DNA of 64,000 nucleotides. Origin: Streptacidiphilus sp. 4-A2. Lineage in GTDB: Bacteria > Actinomycetota > Actinomycetes > Streptomycetales > Streptomycetaceae. Shown one piece after another: positions 51,609 through 61,888 of the stretch; positions within the stretch are counted from its first letter, which is position 1, and each line of letters starts with the position of its first letter. Where the stretch lies: contig JAAFYY010000001.1 in NCBI GenBank assembly GCA_014284505.1, positions 1,240,001 through 1,304,000 of the forward strand, read 5' to 3'. Position numbers and translations under genes: made by a program. Below the pieces are notes generated by a model. That model searched no databases. It was not told the origin of the DNA and saw only the letters and a program-made list of their open reading frames with translations.

Positions 51609-54600
51609 TCAGCTGAAGATCTCGAACTCCGAGAGCTGGCCGGCCGGCCAGCCGGTGTTGGCGGTGAAGTTGAGCCGCAGATAACGGTCGCTGGTGCCGC
51701 TGGGCAGGTTGAAGCTGACGGTGTTGCCGGTGGCGGGGTTGAAGGTGTAGTTGGCGGAGGCGACGACGGTGGTCCAGGTGCTGCCGTCGTTGGAGGCCTG
51801 CACGCTCAGGGTCTGCGTGCGGGTGGCCCAGGAGGTGGACGGCGGCAGGTCCAGGGTGACCGAGCCCAGGGTCTGGGTGGAGCCGAGGTCGGCCTGGAGC
51901 CACTGCGGGAAGGCGTTGTCGGTGCTCTCCCAGTAGGTGCTGGTGGTCCCGTCGTTGGCGTTGGCGGGAACATAGCTCTGGGTGTAGCCGCTGGCCGTCA
52001 TGGTCGCGCCCAGCGCCAGGTTGGTGCTGCCTGCCGCGTTCCCGGTGCCGGTGAGCGGGACGGTGAGCGGGCTCGCCGGGTCGTTGGAGGCGACGCTCAG
52101 GGTACCGGTGCGGGTGCCGGCCGCGGTGGGGGTGAAGGTGACCGACACGGTGCAGGAGGCACCGGCGGCGAGCGAGCTGCCACAGGTGTTGCTCTGGCTG
52201 AAGTCGCCGGTGGCGGTGACCGAGCCGATCGCGGCGGCGGCGCTGCCGCCATTGCTGACGCTGACGGTCTGGGTGGCACTGGAGCTGCCCACGGTCTGCC
52301 CGGCGAAGGTCAGACTGCTGGTCGAGGCAGACAGCGAGGGCTGCTGGGTGCCGCCCCCGCTGCCCCCGCCGCCGCCCGGGAAGATCTCCAGCTCGGAGAG
52401 CTGCGCGGCGTCCCAGCCGGAGTTGGCGGTGAAGTTGAGCCGCAGGTAACGGTCGCTGGTGCCGCTGGGCAGGGAGATGGTGACGGTGTTACCGGTGGCC
52501 GGGTTGAAGGTGTACCCGGCCGAGCCGACCAGCGTGGTCCAGCTGCTGCCGTCGGTCGAGCCCTGCACGCTCAGTGTCTGGGTCCGGGTGGCCCAGGAGG
52601 TGGCCGGCGGCAGGTCCAGCGTGACCGAGCCCAGCGCCTGGTGGAACCGAGGTCGGCCTGGAGCCACTGCGGGAAGGTGCCGTCGACGCTCTCCCAGTAG
52701 CTGCTGGTGTTCCCGTCGTTGGCGTTGGACGGCGGGAAGCCGCTGGTGGAGCTGCTGGCGGTGAGCGCGGCACCGGCGGCCAGGTTGGTGGTCGGGGTGA
52801 CCCCGGTACCGCTCAGCGTGGCCCCGATCGGGGTGCTGGTGCCGCTGTTGGTGACGGCCAGGGTGGCGCTCTGGGCCCCGCCCGCGGTGGGCGCGAAGGT
52901 CACCGCGATGGCGCAGGACGCCCCGGCGGCCAGGGTGCTGCCGCAGGTGTTGGTCTGGGTGTAGGAGGAGTTGTTGGTCGCGATCGAGCCGATCGTGATC
53001 GCGGAGGCCCCCGGGTTGGCCAGGGTGACCGTCTGGGCGGTCGTGCTGGAACCCACGGCCTCGTCGCCGAAGGAGAGCGCGGTCGGCGACAGCGTGGGCG
53101 GGGTGATCACATTGGTCCCGCCGGTGCTGCCGACCAGTTGCAGCACGGTCGGGCTGCCGGGCTGGTCGCTGGGGACGGTCAGGGTGCCGGTGGTGATGCC
53201 GGACGCCGGGGCGGTGAAGCTGACGTCGACCTGGCACCAGTTGCCGCTGTCCGTGGGCGAGGTGGCGTCCAGGCTGCTCCCGCAGGGCTGCGAGGGGTCG
53301 TTGGTCACCGTGAAGCCGCTGCTCGCGGAGATGGTGCCGAGCGTGGAGGGGGCGCTGCCGGAGTTCATCACGGTGATCTTCTGGACCGGCGTGGCGGTGC
53401 CCACCGTGGCCTGCTCGAAGGTGGTGGTGGACGGGTAGGCGATCAGCGGCCAGCCGCTCGGCATCCCGCACGTCGTGGTGGACCAGCCGGAGTTGCCGCT
53501 GCCCTGGGTGATGTCGAGGCCCGAGCCGCAGTCCATCACCCCGGCCACGCCGACATTGCTGGCGACCAGGCCGGAGATGCTGACCGAGCCCGGGGCCTGG
53601 TCCTGGAGGACATAGGTGCCCACGCCGTTGACGGTGTTGTCGGTCAGGTTGACATTGGTGACGGTGTTGCCGGAACTGCCGGCCGTGTTGACCGCGGAGC
53701 CGACCGGCGGGGCGGAGTTCTGGAACTGGAACGCCTCATAGGGGCTGTCGTCGATCTGGTTGTCGGAGATGTTGACCGTGCCGTCCTGCGACTGGTTCTG
53801 CGGCCAGAACCAGATGGCGCCGACGCCGTAGTCCCAGCCCGGGTCGAACTGGCCGGTGCGGACCAGGGTGTTGCCGCTGATGGTGGTGGTTCCGGCGAGC
53901 GGGGTCGGGTTGTAGCGGTTGCCGATGTTGATGCCGCCGCCACGGGTGACCGTGTCCTGGAGCAGGTTGTTGGTCACGGTGTTGCCGGTGCCGCCGTACA
54001 GGCCGATGTTGTTGGCCACCCGGGCGAGTCGACGGTGTTCTGGGTGAAGGTGTCGTTGGCGTCCGGGCTGTTCTGCGACCAGATGGCGAGCCCGTCGTCC
54101 TGGGTGTTGCGCAGGAAGCTGTTGGAGACCGTGGAGTCGGTCACGCCGCCGTCGAAGTTGATGCCGTCGGCGGTGGTGTCCTGGATCCGCATGTCGGTCA
54201 GCGTCAGATTGGTGGACGGCCCGACGATCCAGGCGCCGACCTTGGTGTTCTGGATCCACATGTTGGAGAAGGTCGAGTTGCTGAACCCTCCGTTGATCCC
54301 GTTCACTCCCCGTCGCCGTCGTTGCGGACGTTGACGTCACCGAACTCCGACAGGTTGGAGATATTGACGCCGGTGCTGGGGTCGCCGATCTGTCCTGCGA
54401 ACTCCACGTTGGCGCCGGTGAGTTCGGTGTACCACTCGCCCGCGCCCTCGATCGTCACCTTGTTGACGAAGAGCTGCTGGCTGATCTTGTAGATGCCCTG
54501 CGGGAGATAGACCCCCTGGCCGCTGGACTCACCGGCGTTGATGGCGTTCTGCAGCGCCGTGGTGACATCGGTGACCCCGGTGTTGTCCACGTCGTAGGGC

Positions 54601-55286
54601 GCCTGGGTGACGTTGATGTAGCCCGAGGGCTGTGCGATCGGTGCGGCGACCTGCTCGAAGTCGGCCGCGTTGATCACATACCAGGGGGCCGTGTCCGCCG
54701 CGTCGACCTGGAGCGTCACCTTGGTCCCCGCCGCCAGGGTGGTGCCGAACTGGGCGCGGACGTCGTTGTAGAAGTCGTGTCCGGTGCTCACCCCCAGTGC
54801 GCCGATGGTGGGGGTGTCGGTCTCGGTGGCCTGGGTGCCGTACTCCCAGCTGTACTGCGAGGTGAGCGACAGCGTCTGGTCGTAGTTCCCGTTGACGTAC
54901 ATGCTGAGCGGCGCGGTGATGCCGCCGCCGCTGAGCGAGTCCGGGACGGAGTAGTGGAAGTCCACCGCGTTGGCGGGCGCGGTGAGAGTGAAGGTGACGT
55001 ACTTGCCCTGGCCGATCAGCTGCACGGCCTGGCGGCCGGTCGCCTCGGAGGCCAGGGTGCCGACGGTGTAGTCGGGGGCGAGCACGGTGCCGTTGGTGGC
55101 GGCGTCTTGGGCCAGGTACTCGGTGAACGGCACGGACGCGCCGGCCGTGGCCGCCGGGGTGGCGGCCGCCGCGGAGGCGGCCGGGGTCAGCAGCGGCGCG
55201 GCCGCCAGCAGGGCGGCGGCGGTGACGCCCGCCGCCGCTCTTCTCCAGTGGGAGGCTGCTCCGGAAAGGGAGCGTGGGAGGAACAC
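51609..55286 (-). CDS. secreted GH87-type alpha-1,3-glucanase (mycodextranase-like) with two discoidin domains (three indels)
   Basis: About 1226 residues, exported. Parts: signal peptide (about 1-42); an N-terminal CBM-like domain (VPFTEYLAQDAATNGT onward); a parallel beta-helix catalytic domain from GYINVTQAPYDVDNTGVTDV. The beta-helix carries DGINFDGG and QDDGLAIWS, whose Asp residues are spaced 23 and 24 apart as in the catalytic triad I recall for GH87. Two choice-of-anchor/Ig-like domains follow with two F5/8 discoidin domains, the last ending LSEFEIFS. Breaks near 54310, 54025 and 52635. GTG 55286 follows GAGGAG. Probably co-transcribed with the upstream alpha-glucosidase gene. Confidence 0.82.
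51612..52030 (-). repeat. discoidin module repeat, copy 2 (C-terminal)
   Basis: Codes the last discoidin domain of the GH87 protein. It is highly similar at DNA and protein level to 52377-52790: both share LDLPP-TSWATRTQTLSVQ and YTFNPATGNTV with LPSGTSDRYLRLNFTAN. This indicates a fairly recent internal duplication. Confidence 0.8.
52377..52790 (-). repeat. discoidin module repeat, copy 1
   Basis: First of the two discoidin modules of the GH87 protein, interrupted by one missing base near 52635. See 51612-52030 for the matching copy. Confidence 0.8.
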
Positions 55287-55395
55287 GGGTACTCCTCTGA
55301 GGCGGGTGGTGCCCGGTGGGAAGTCGGCCGGACCGCTCCTGCGGAACCCTCGATCCACAGGAGACGGCCCGGCCCGCGGCACGGCTGCGGGACGG

Positions 55396-57047
55396 TCAGG
55401 TCGTCCGCAGCCACACCGCCGTATCGGGGGGGAGCGCTCCCGTGTCCAGCGGACCGCTGGCGAGCAGCACCTCGGTGTGCTCCGGCAGCGCGACCGCCGC
55501 GGTGGAGAGGTTGACCACGCAGGCGAAGCCCGGTTCGCCGTCCCGGCCCCGGCTGAAGGCCAGGACCTGCGGGTCGGCGAGGTCCAGCCAGCGCATCGGC
55601 CCGTCGCCGAGGCCGGCTTCGGCCCGGCGCAGCCGCAGCGCCTCGCGGTAGAGGGTGAGCATGGAGTCCGCCCGGCCGCTCTGGGCGGCGACGGTCAGCC
55701 CGGCCCAGTCGGCGGGCTGCGGCAGCCAGGGCTCGCCGGCCGCGCCCTCGGGGCTGAAGCCGTAGGGCGGTTCGCCGCCGGACCAGGGCAGCGGGACCCG
55801 GCAGCCGTCGCGGCCGGGGTCGGCGCCGCCGGTGCGGTGGTACATCGGGTCCTCGATCCGCTCCGCCGGGATGTCCTCGACCTCGGGCAGGCCGAGCTCC
55901 TCGCCCTGGTAGAGGTAGACCGAACCGGGCAGCGCCAGCGTCAGCAGCGCGGCGGCGCGGGCCCGGCGGGTGCCCAGTGCCCGGTCGGTGGGGATGCCGT
56001 GGCCCTTGGTGGCGAAGTCGAAGCCGGTGTCGGCCCGGCCGTAGCGGGTGACCGTGCGGGTGATGTCGTGGTTGGCGAGCACCCAGGTGGCGGGGGCGCC
56101 GACCGGGGCGTGCACGGCCAGCGTGGTGCTGATCGACTCGCGCAGCCGGGCCGCGTCCCAGGGGCAGGCCAGGAAGCCGAAGTTGAAGGCGGTGTGCAGT
56201 TCGTCCGGGCGCAGATAGCGGGCGAAGCGCTCCGGGTCGGGCAGCCAGACCTCGCCGATCAGGGCGCGCGGCTGCGGGTAGGAGTCGGCGAGCCGGCGCC
56301 AGGCACGGTAGATGTCGTGCAGCTCGTCGCGGTCCAGGTAGGGGTGGGGGTCGTGCTCGGGGTCGAAGTCGGGCAGGGCCGGGTCCTTGACCACCTCGGC
56401 GGCGGAGTCGATGCGCACCCCGGCGGCGCCCCGGTCGAACCAGAACCGCAGTACGTCCTCGTGCTCCTGGCGGACCTCGGGGTGTTCCCAGTTGAGGTCG
56501 GGCTGCTGCGAGGCGAAGCGGTGCAGGTACCACTCCCCCGGGCTGCCGTCGGCCTCGGTGACCCGGCTCCAGGCGGAGCCGCCGAACTGGGAGGGCCAGT
56601 CGTTGGGCGGGAGTTCGCCGCCGCTGCCGCGCCCGGGGCGGAACCAGAAACGGGCCCGCTCCGGTGAGCCCGGTGCGGCGGCGAGCGCCTGCCGGAACCA
56701 GCGGTGGGTGTCCGAGACATGGTTGGGCACGATGTCGATGATGGTGCGGATGCCCAGGTCGAGGGCTTCGGCGATGAGCTTCTCGGCTTCGGCCAGGGTG
56801 CCGAAGACGGGGTCGATGTTGCGGTAGTCGGTGACGTCGTAGCCGCCGTCGGCCATCGGCGAGGGGTACCAGGGGTTGAACCACAGGGCGTCGACGCCGA
56901 GGTCGGCCAGGTGGCGCAGCCGTGAGCGGACGCCCGCGAGGTCACCGGCCCCGTCGCCGTTGCCGTCGGCGAAGCTGCGCACGTACACCTGGTAGATCGC
57001 GGCGCCACGCCCCACGCCGGGGCTTCGGACACGGTCAGGGTCTCCAT
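55396..57047 (-). CDS. GH13 alpha-glucosidase (oligo-1,6-glucosidase/alpha-glucosidase type; indel near 57010)
   Basis: Cytosolic alpha-glucosidase of about 550 residues. Family regions: FNPWYPSPMADGGYDVTDY, DIVPNHVSD (region I), GVRIDSAAEV with the nucleophile Asp (region II), LIGEVWLP with the acid Glu (region III) and LANHDITR (region IV). A C-terminal beta domain ends VWLRTT. One base is missing near 57010 just after the start METLTVSEAPAW. It lies in the same direction as, and right after, the sugar ABC importer, so it should cut imported alpha-gluco-oligosaccharides to glucose. Confidence 0.92.
55430..55441. promoter_or_regulatory. intragenic LacI-type palindrome GGGAGCGCTCCC
   Basis: Perfect 12-bp palindrome matching the CebR/CelR core, inside the last 50 bases of the GH13 coding region and about 145 bases upstream of the GH87 start. 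Functional status unknown. Confidence 0.35.
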
Positions 57048-57137
57048 CTTTACGGGGCCTCCATCTGGGGGTCTCCAACTGCCGGCGGGGTCTCCAGCGG
57101 CCGGCTCTGGGGTTCCGCGGCAGCGCGCGGCCGGATC

Positions 57138-58029
57138 TCAGCCCTTGAGGCCGCCGGTGGTGAGGCCGGACATGATGTTCCTTTGGAAGATCAGGAAGAA
57201 GACGATCGTGGGCACCGCGGAGATGGCCGAGGCCGCGATCAGCACGTTCTCGGACACGCCCTGGGAGAGCGAGTAGATCCCGGCGTTGAGGCTCTGCGTG
57301 GGATCGGGCTCGGCCAGCAGCGGCCAGAGGAAGTCCTTCCAGACGTTGACCAGGCGAAGATCGAGACCACGGCCAGGATCGGCCTGGACATCGGCAGCAC
57401 GATGGAGCGCAGGGTGCGCACCGGTCCGGCGCCGTCGATGGCCGCGGCGTCCAGCAGGTCCTGCGGAATGGAATCGAAGAATCGTTTCAGCAGGAAGATG
57501 TTGAAGGCGCTGGCGACCGCGGGCAGCCAGATCGCCCAGGGGCTGTTGAGCAGATTGAGGTGCAGCACCGGCAGGTCGAGCACGGTCAGGTACTGCGGCA
57601 CCACCAGCACCGTGGCCGGGATCATCAGCGTGGCCAGCATCATGCCGAGGATGGCGTTGCCGAGCACCGGCCGCAGCTTGGACAGCGCGTACGCCGCCGC
57701 CACGTCGAAGACCAGCTGGAAGGCCAGCGCCCCGAAGGCGTACTCCAGGGTGTTCAGCAGCAGCTGGGACAGGTTGAGCTCGCTCCAGGCGGTGCTGTAG
57801 GTGCTGGGGTGCAGATGGTGCGGATAGAGCGTGGGCGGGCTCTGGATCGCCTCCTGGGTGGACTTCAGTCCACCGGTGATCATCATGTAGAGCGGTCCAG
57901 GAAGACCAGGCTGAACACCACCACCACCGCGGTGAGCACGGTCCAGTAGATCGCCCGGCCGTGCCCTCGGTTCAGCTGGACCTGGGAGATCAGGGTGCGG
58001 GTGGACGGGTCGACCGTTGTCGCGGCCAC
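57138..58029 (-). CDS. sugar ABC importer permease, MalG-like (indels near 57895 and 57355)
   Basis: About 297 residues, six helices. N-terminus VAATTVDPSTRTLISQVQLNRG then a first helix (AIYWTVLTAVVVVFSLVFL). The middle has the coupling-helix motif EAA-like DLLDAAAIDGAGPVRTLRSIVLPMSRP. It ends NIMSGLTTGGLKG, the classic MalG-type terminus. Bases are missing near 57895 and 57355. It lies between the MalF-like permease (12 bases away) and the alpha-glucosidase gene. Confidence 0.88.
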
Positions 58030-58040
58030 GGCTGTCCCCT

Positions 58041-58977
58041 TTACTGCTCGGCCGGGCGGCTGAGCCGCACGTACAGGGCGGAGAACACGGCGAGCACCAG
58101 CAGCAGCACCACGCCCAGCGCGGAGGCCGCGCCGTAGTTCTGGAAGTTGAAGGCGTACTGGTAGATCAGGTAGACGATGGTGGTGGAGCCGTTGACGCCC
58201 TGGCCGCCGGTGAGGATGAAGGGCTCGACGAAGACCTGCATGGTGGCCACGATCTGGAGCAGCAGCATCAGCGACAGGATCAGCCGGGTCTGCGGGATCG
58301 TCACATGCCAGATCCGGCGCAGGATGCCGGCCCCGTCCAGCTCGGCGGCCTCGTACAGCTCGCCCGGGATGCCCTGGAGCGCGGCCAGGTAGATCAGGAT
58401 CGCGCTGCCCATGTTCATCCAGGTGGAGGCGACCACCACGCAGAACATCGCCATCGACGGGGACTGGAGCCAGGTCGAGGTCGGCAGGTGCAGGGTGTGC
58501 AGGATGTCGTCGAACAGGCCGTACTGCGGGTTGTAGAAGTACTGGAACAGCACCAGTGAGGCGACCGCGGCAGCATCACCGGCAGGTAGACCACCACCCG
58601 CAGATAGCCCGTGGCGTGGCGGAGCTCGTTCAGCAGGATCGCGATCAGGAACGGCAGCGCGTAGCCGAGCACCAGCGCCAGCAGGGTGAACTGGGCGGTG
58701 TTGCGCCAGGCCTGCCAGAAGCTGGGGTCGTGCACGATCTGGTTCAGGTTGTGCAGTCCGACCCAGGTGGTCTGCCCGGCCCTGACCTTCTGGAAGCTGG
58801 TGAGGAACTCCCGGATCATCGGGTACCAGGAGAACAGCGCGAAGCAGAGCACCGCGCCGATGAGGAAGGCGTGCGCGGTGAGGTTGCGCCGGATCTCGCG
58901 CACCAGGCCGGCGCGACGCGGCTCGGTGCGCGCGGCGGGCTGCGGGTGCTGCTTCGTTTGTGGACAGCGGTGGCCAC
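58041..58977 (-). CDS. sugar ABC importer permease, MalF-like (indels near 58935 and 58568)
   Basis: About 312 residues. Basic N-terminus, first helix AFLIGAVLCFALFSWYP, FTLLALVLGYALPFLIAILLNE, and the coupling motif ELYEAAELDGAGILRRIWHVTIPQTRLIL. It ends FSALYVRLSRPAEQ. The start is uncertain: GTG 58977 has GGGAG upstream but needs one indel near 58935; a TTG at 58990 reads in frame with the following sequence. A second break lies near 58568. Confidence 0.85.
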
Positions 58978-59049
58978 CGGAGGCTCCCAAGTCTGTGGGC
59001 GGTCAGAGGGACGGGACCAGCCCGCAGGCCGGTCCCCGTCGGTCCAGGG

Positions 59050-60446
59050 TCACTGGCTGTTCGCGAGGACCTCGTTGACCTGGTTGGTCGCGGTGGACAG
59101 CAACTGGTCGATGTTGGCGCCGGGATCGGTGAGCACCGAGGCCATCGCGGTGTCCAGGACCTTGTAGACCGCCTGGGCGTCGTTGGGCTCGCCGTCCCCG
59201 GGCACCTGGGCGTCCAGGTAGGAGGTGAAGTCGGAGACCGGCATGGTGGCGTCGGCGGCCTTGCCCTGGTTGTCGGCGGACAGCGCGGCGCCCTGGAACA
59301 GCTCCGGCTCGGGCAGCCCGACCGCCTGCCCGGTGGCCTTGGCCCGGCTGTAGTTGAACTGGCCCTGGCCCTCAGTGAGGTACATGAAGTTCACCAGCGC
59401 GACCCCGGCCTTGATCTGGGCCGGGGTGTCCTTGACGTTGAACATGTAGTCGTCGCCGCCGGAGAGCGTGCCGGCCGCGTGGCCGCTGACGCTGGGGATC
59501 GGGCCCATGCCGTAGTCGGCGTAGTTCGCGCCCAGGGTCTGCACCATGTAGGTGATGTCGTCCGGGGCGGCGATGTACATCCCGAGCTTGCCCGCGGCCA
59601 TCTCCTTCTGCAGCGTGCCCCAGGCCAGCAGCTGGGTGCTGCCCATCACGTTGTCGGTGTAGCGCAGGTCGTGCAGGTTCTGCAGCACCTCGTGGCCGAG
59701 GGGGTTGTCGAAGTTCGCCTTGGTCCCGGCGCGTTCTCCATGGAGCCGCCCAGCGCGTCGAGTTCGGCGGAGAAGTGCCAGCCGCCGTTGTTGCCGGCGC
59801 TGTAGTCGCCGTAGCCCTCGACACCGTTGCCGAGCTTGGTGATGGCCTCGGCGTCGGTGGCCACCTGGGCCCAGGTGGTCGGCGGGTTGTCGGGGTTGAG
59901 CCCGGCCTCCTTGAACAGCTTGCGGTTGATGATCAGGCCCATGGTGTAGTTCGAGTAGGGCAGCCCGTAGAGCTTGCCGCCGGACTCCTGGGTGCTCAGC
60001 ACCGACGGCAGGAAGTCGCCGTAGACCGGGACGGTGGAGGGGTTGACGTACGAGGTGATGTCCGCGGCCTGGTTGGCGTTGAGCACCGCCGCCTTGTCGG
60101 TGAAGTAGGTGTAGAAGACGTCCGGCTCGGTGCCCCCGGCCAGCGCTGCGGTGAACAGCGTGGGCGTCTCGCAGGGGAAGGTGTTGATGCTCTTCACCTT
60201 GATCCCGGGGTTCTTCTGCTCGAAGGTGGCGATGTCCGCGTTCCACTGCTGGAGTGCCACCGGCTTGCTGGCCGGGGGCGCGCAGTCGATGGAGATGGTG
60301 GTCGTGCCCGAGCCCCCCGAGGCGCCCTTGCTGCTCCCGTTCGAGGAACTGGAGCTGCACGCGGCGGCGGTGAGGGTCATCGCCAGCGTGACGAGGACGG
60401 CTGAGGCTCTGCGGGAGCGGTGGCTGACGAGCCGCTGGTTGGTCAT
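59050..60446 (-). CDS. sugar-binding lipoprotein of the ABC importer (family 1; indel near 59735)
   Basis: Extracellular binding protein of about 465 residues. Signal peptide with lipobox (ASAVLVTLAMTLTAAAC), Ser-rich linker, then family-1 segments such as IKVKSINTFPCETPTLFTAALAGGTEPDVFYTYF and GKLYGLPYSNYTMGLIINRKLFKEAG. Two Cys (DCAPP, FPCET) could form a disulphide. One base is missing near 59735. ATG 60446 follows AGAAGGG. First gene of the importer/alpha-glucosidase operon. Ligand inferred as an alpha-gluco-oligosaccharide from context. Confidence 0.9.
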
Positions 60447-60523
60447 CTGGGGACCCTTCTGGGCGGGATGGGGTGGCAACGCGCTGTGGCGGGCATCACT
60501 TAACCACTGACAACAGAAGGTCA

Positions 60524-60556
60524 CAAGATGTTGACTAAAGTTTGCAAGATTTCGAC
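60524..60556 (-). promoter_or_regulatory. paired MalR-type sites upstream of the binding-protein gene
   Basis: On the minus strand GTCGAAATCTTG and GTCAACATCTTG are direct repeats whose starts are 21 bp apart, two helical turns. The first is followed by CAAAC, giving a CTTGCAA core of the kind recognised by MalR-like LacI proteins of Streptomyces. They lie 78-110 bases upstream of the ATG. Confidence 0.55.
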
Positions 60557-60589
60557 ATCATAACGGCAGCTGCTTTCGCCCGGCATGCC

Positions 60590-60622
60590 GAAGGGGCCGG
60601 ACGTCGGACGTCCGGCCCCTTC
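60590..60622 (-). terminator. very strong terminator between the LacI regulator and the importer operon
   Basis: 16-bp perfect arms (GAAGGGGCCGGACGTC at 60590-60605, complement at 60607-60622) around a single centre base; in RNA a shorter stem with a small loop. It begins 28 bases after the regulator stop. Confidence 0.8.
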
Positions 60623-60649
60623 CCTGCGTTTGCGCCGGTCCCGGCCGGG

Positions 60650-61659
60650 TCAGCGCTGCTGCGGCACCGGCCCGGTGGACCCGCGCACCACCAGCTCGGG
60701 CTCGAAGAGCACCTCGTCGTGGGTCACCCGGGCCCCCTCGATCTCACCCACCAGCAGGTCCACCGCGGCCCGTCCCATGGCCTCGATCGGCTGGCGGACG
60801 GTGGTCAGCGGCGGATCGGTGCAGGCCATGAACGAGGAGTCGTCGTAGCCGACCACCGAGACGTCCCCCGGCACCCCGAGCCCGCGCCGCCGGGCCGCCC
60901 GCACCGCGCCCAGCGCCAGCGGGTCGCTGGCGCAGACGATGCCGGTCACCCCGCGCTGGAGCAGCCGGGCGGCCGCCGCCTGCCCGCCCTCCAGCGAGAA
61001 CAGCGCATGCTCCACGCAGGAGTCCGGAAGTTCCAGACCGGTCCTGGCAGCGACCTGCTGCGCGGCGCGCAGCTTCCGGCGCGAGGGCACATGGTCCGGC
61101 GGCCCCACCACCAGCCCGATCCGGCGGTGGCCCAGCGAGTACAGGTGGCCCATCGCCTGCTCCACGGCCACCGCGTCGTCGCAGGACACCTGGGGAAGTC
61201 CAGGTCGTCGAAGGCCGCGTTCATCAGCACTGTCGGCAGCCCGCGCTGCGCCAGCCGCGCGTAGTGCTCGTGCGGGGACTCGGCCTGGGCGTACAGGCCG
61301 CCGAAGAACACCACCCGGAGACATGCTGCTGGAGCAGCAGTTCCACATAGTCCGCCTCGGAGACCCCGCCGGCGGTCTGGGTGCAGAGCACCGGGGTGAA
61401 CCCCTGCTGCGCCAGCGCCCCGCCGACCACCTCGGCGAACGCCGGGAAGATCGGGTTCTGCAGCTCCGGCAGCACCAGGCCCACCAACCGCGAGCGCTCC
61501 CCGCGCAGTTGCGTGGGACGCTCGTACCCCAGCACGTCCAGGGCGGTGAGCACCGCAGTCCTGGTCGCCGGGGAGACCCCGGCTTGTCGTTGAGCACGCG
61601 ACTGACCGTCGCCTCGCTCACCCCGACTTCTTCGCCACTTCGGCCAGTCGTCGCGTCAT
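60650..61659 (-). CDS. LacI-family regulator, MalR-like (four indels)
   Basis: About 337 residues. The helix-turn-helix reads LAEVAKKVGVSEATVSRVLNDKPG after restoring bases near 61627 and 61580. The sugar-sensing domain has LVGLVLPELQNPIFPAFAEVVGGAL, VVFFGGLYA, GLVVGPPDHVPSRRKL, GIVCASDPLALGAVRAARRRG and VGYDDSSFMACTDPPLTTVRQP. Further breaks near 61320 and 61195. It precedes the alpha-glucoside importer operon on the same strand, and similar CTTGCAA-type sites lie before both, so it probably represses itself and the operon. Confidence 0.87.
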
Positions 61660-61681
61660 GACCGCAGCTTACGGCAGGACG

Positions 61682-61708
61682 TGCAAATATCTTGCATCAG
61701 GTCGCAAG
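61682..61708. promoter_or_regulatory. operator cluster before the MalR-like gene
   Basis: Two overlapping dyads: TGCAA-ATATC-TTGCA (61682-61696) and CTTGC-ATCAGGTC-GCAAG (61691-61708). They are 23-49 bases upstream of the regulator start and carry the same TTGCA core as the sites at 60524-60556. Confidence 0.6.
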
Positions 61709-61888
61709 AAGGGCGCAGGAATCATCAGCCGACAGGCCCGTGCCGATGTTGCGGATGTGATTGACGACCGTCTGCGCTGGCCTAACGTCGGACACGAGGG
61801 GATGCTAGCCGGGCGGCAGGTAAGTGTGGGTGCCCAGGTCCGCCCGGCTCACACCGCGGAGCAGCTGCCTCAGCATAGGGAGAGAACC

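Noticed and set aside
53138..54334. Open frame on the plus strand opposite the GH87 gene
   Set aside because: Low-complexity shadow with no ribosome site or family features.
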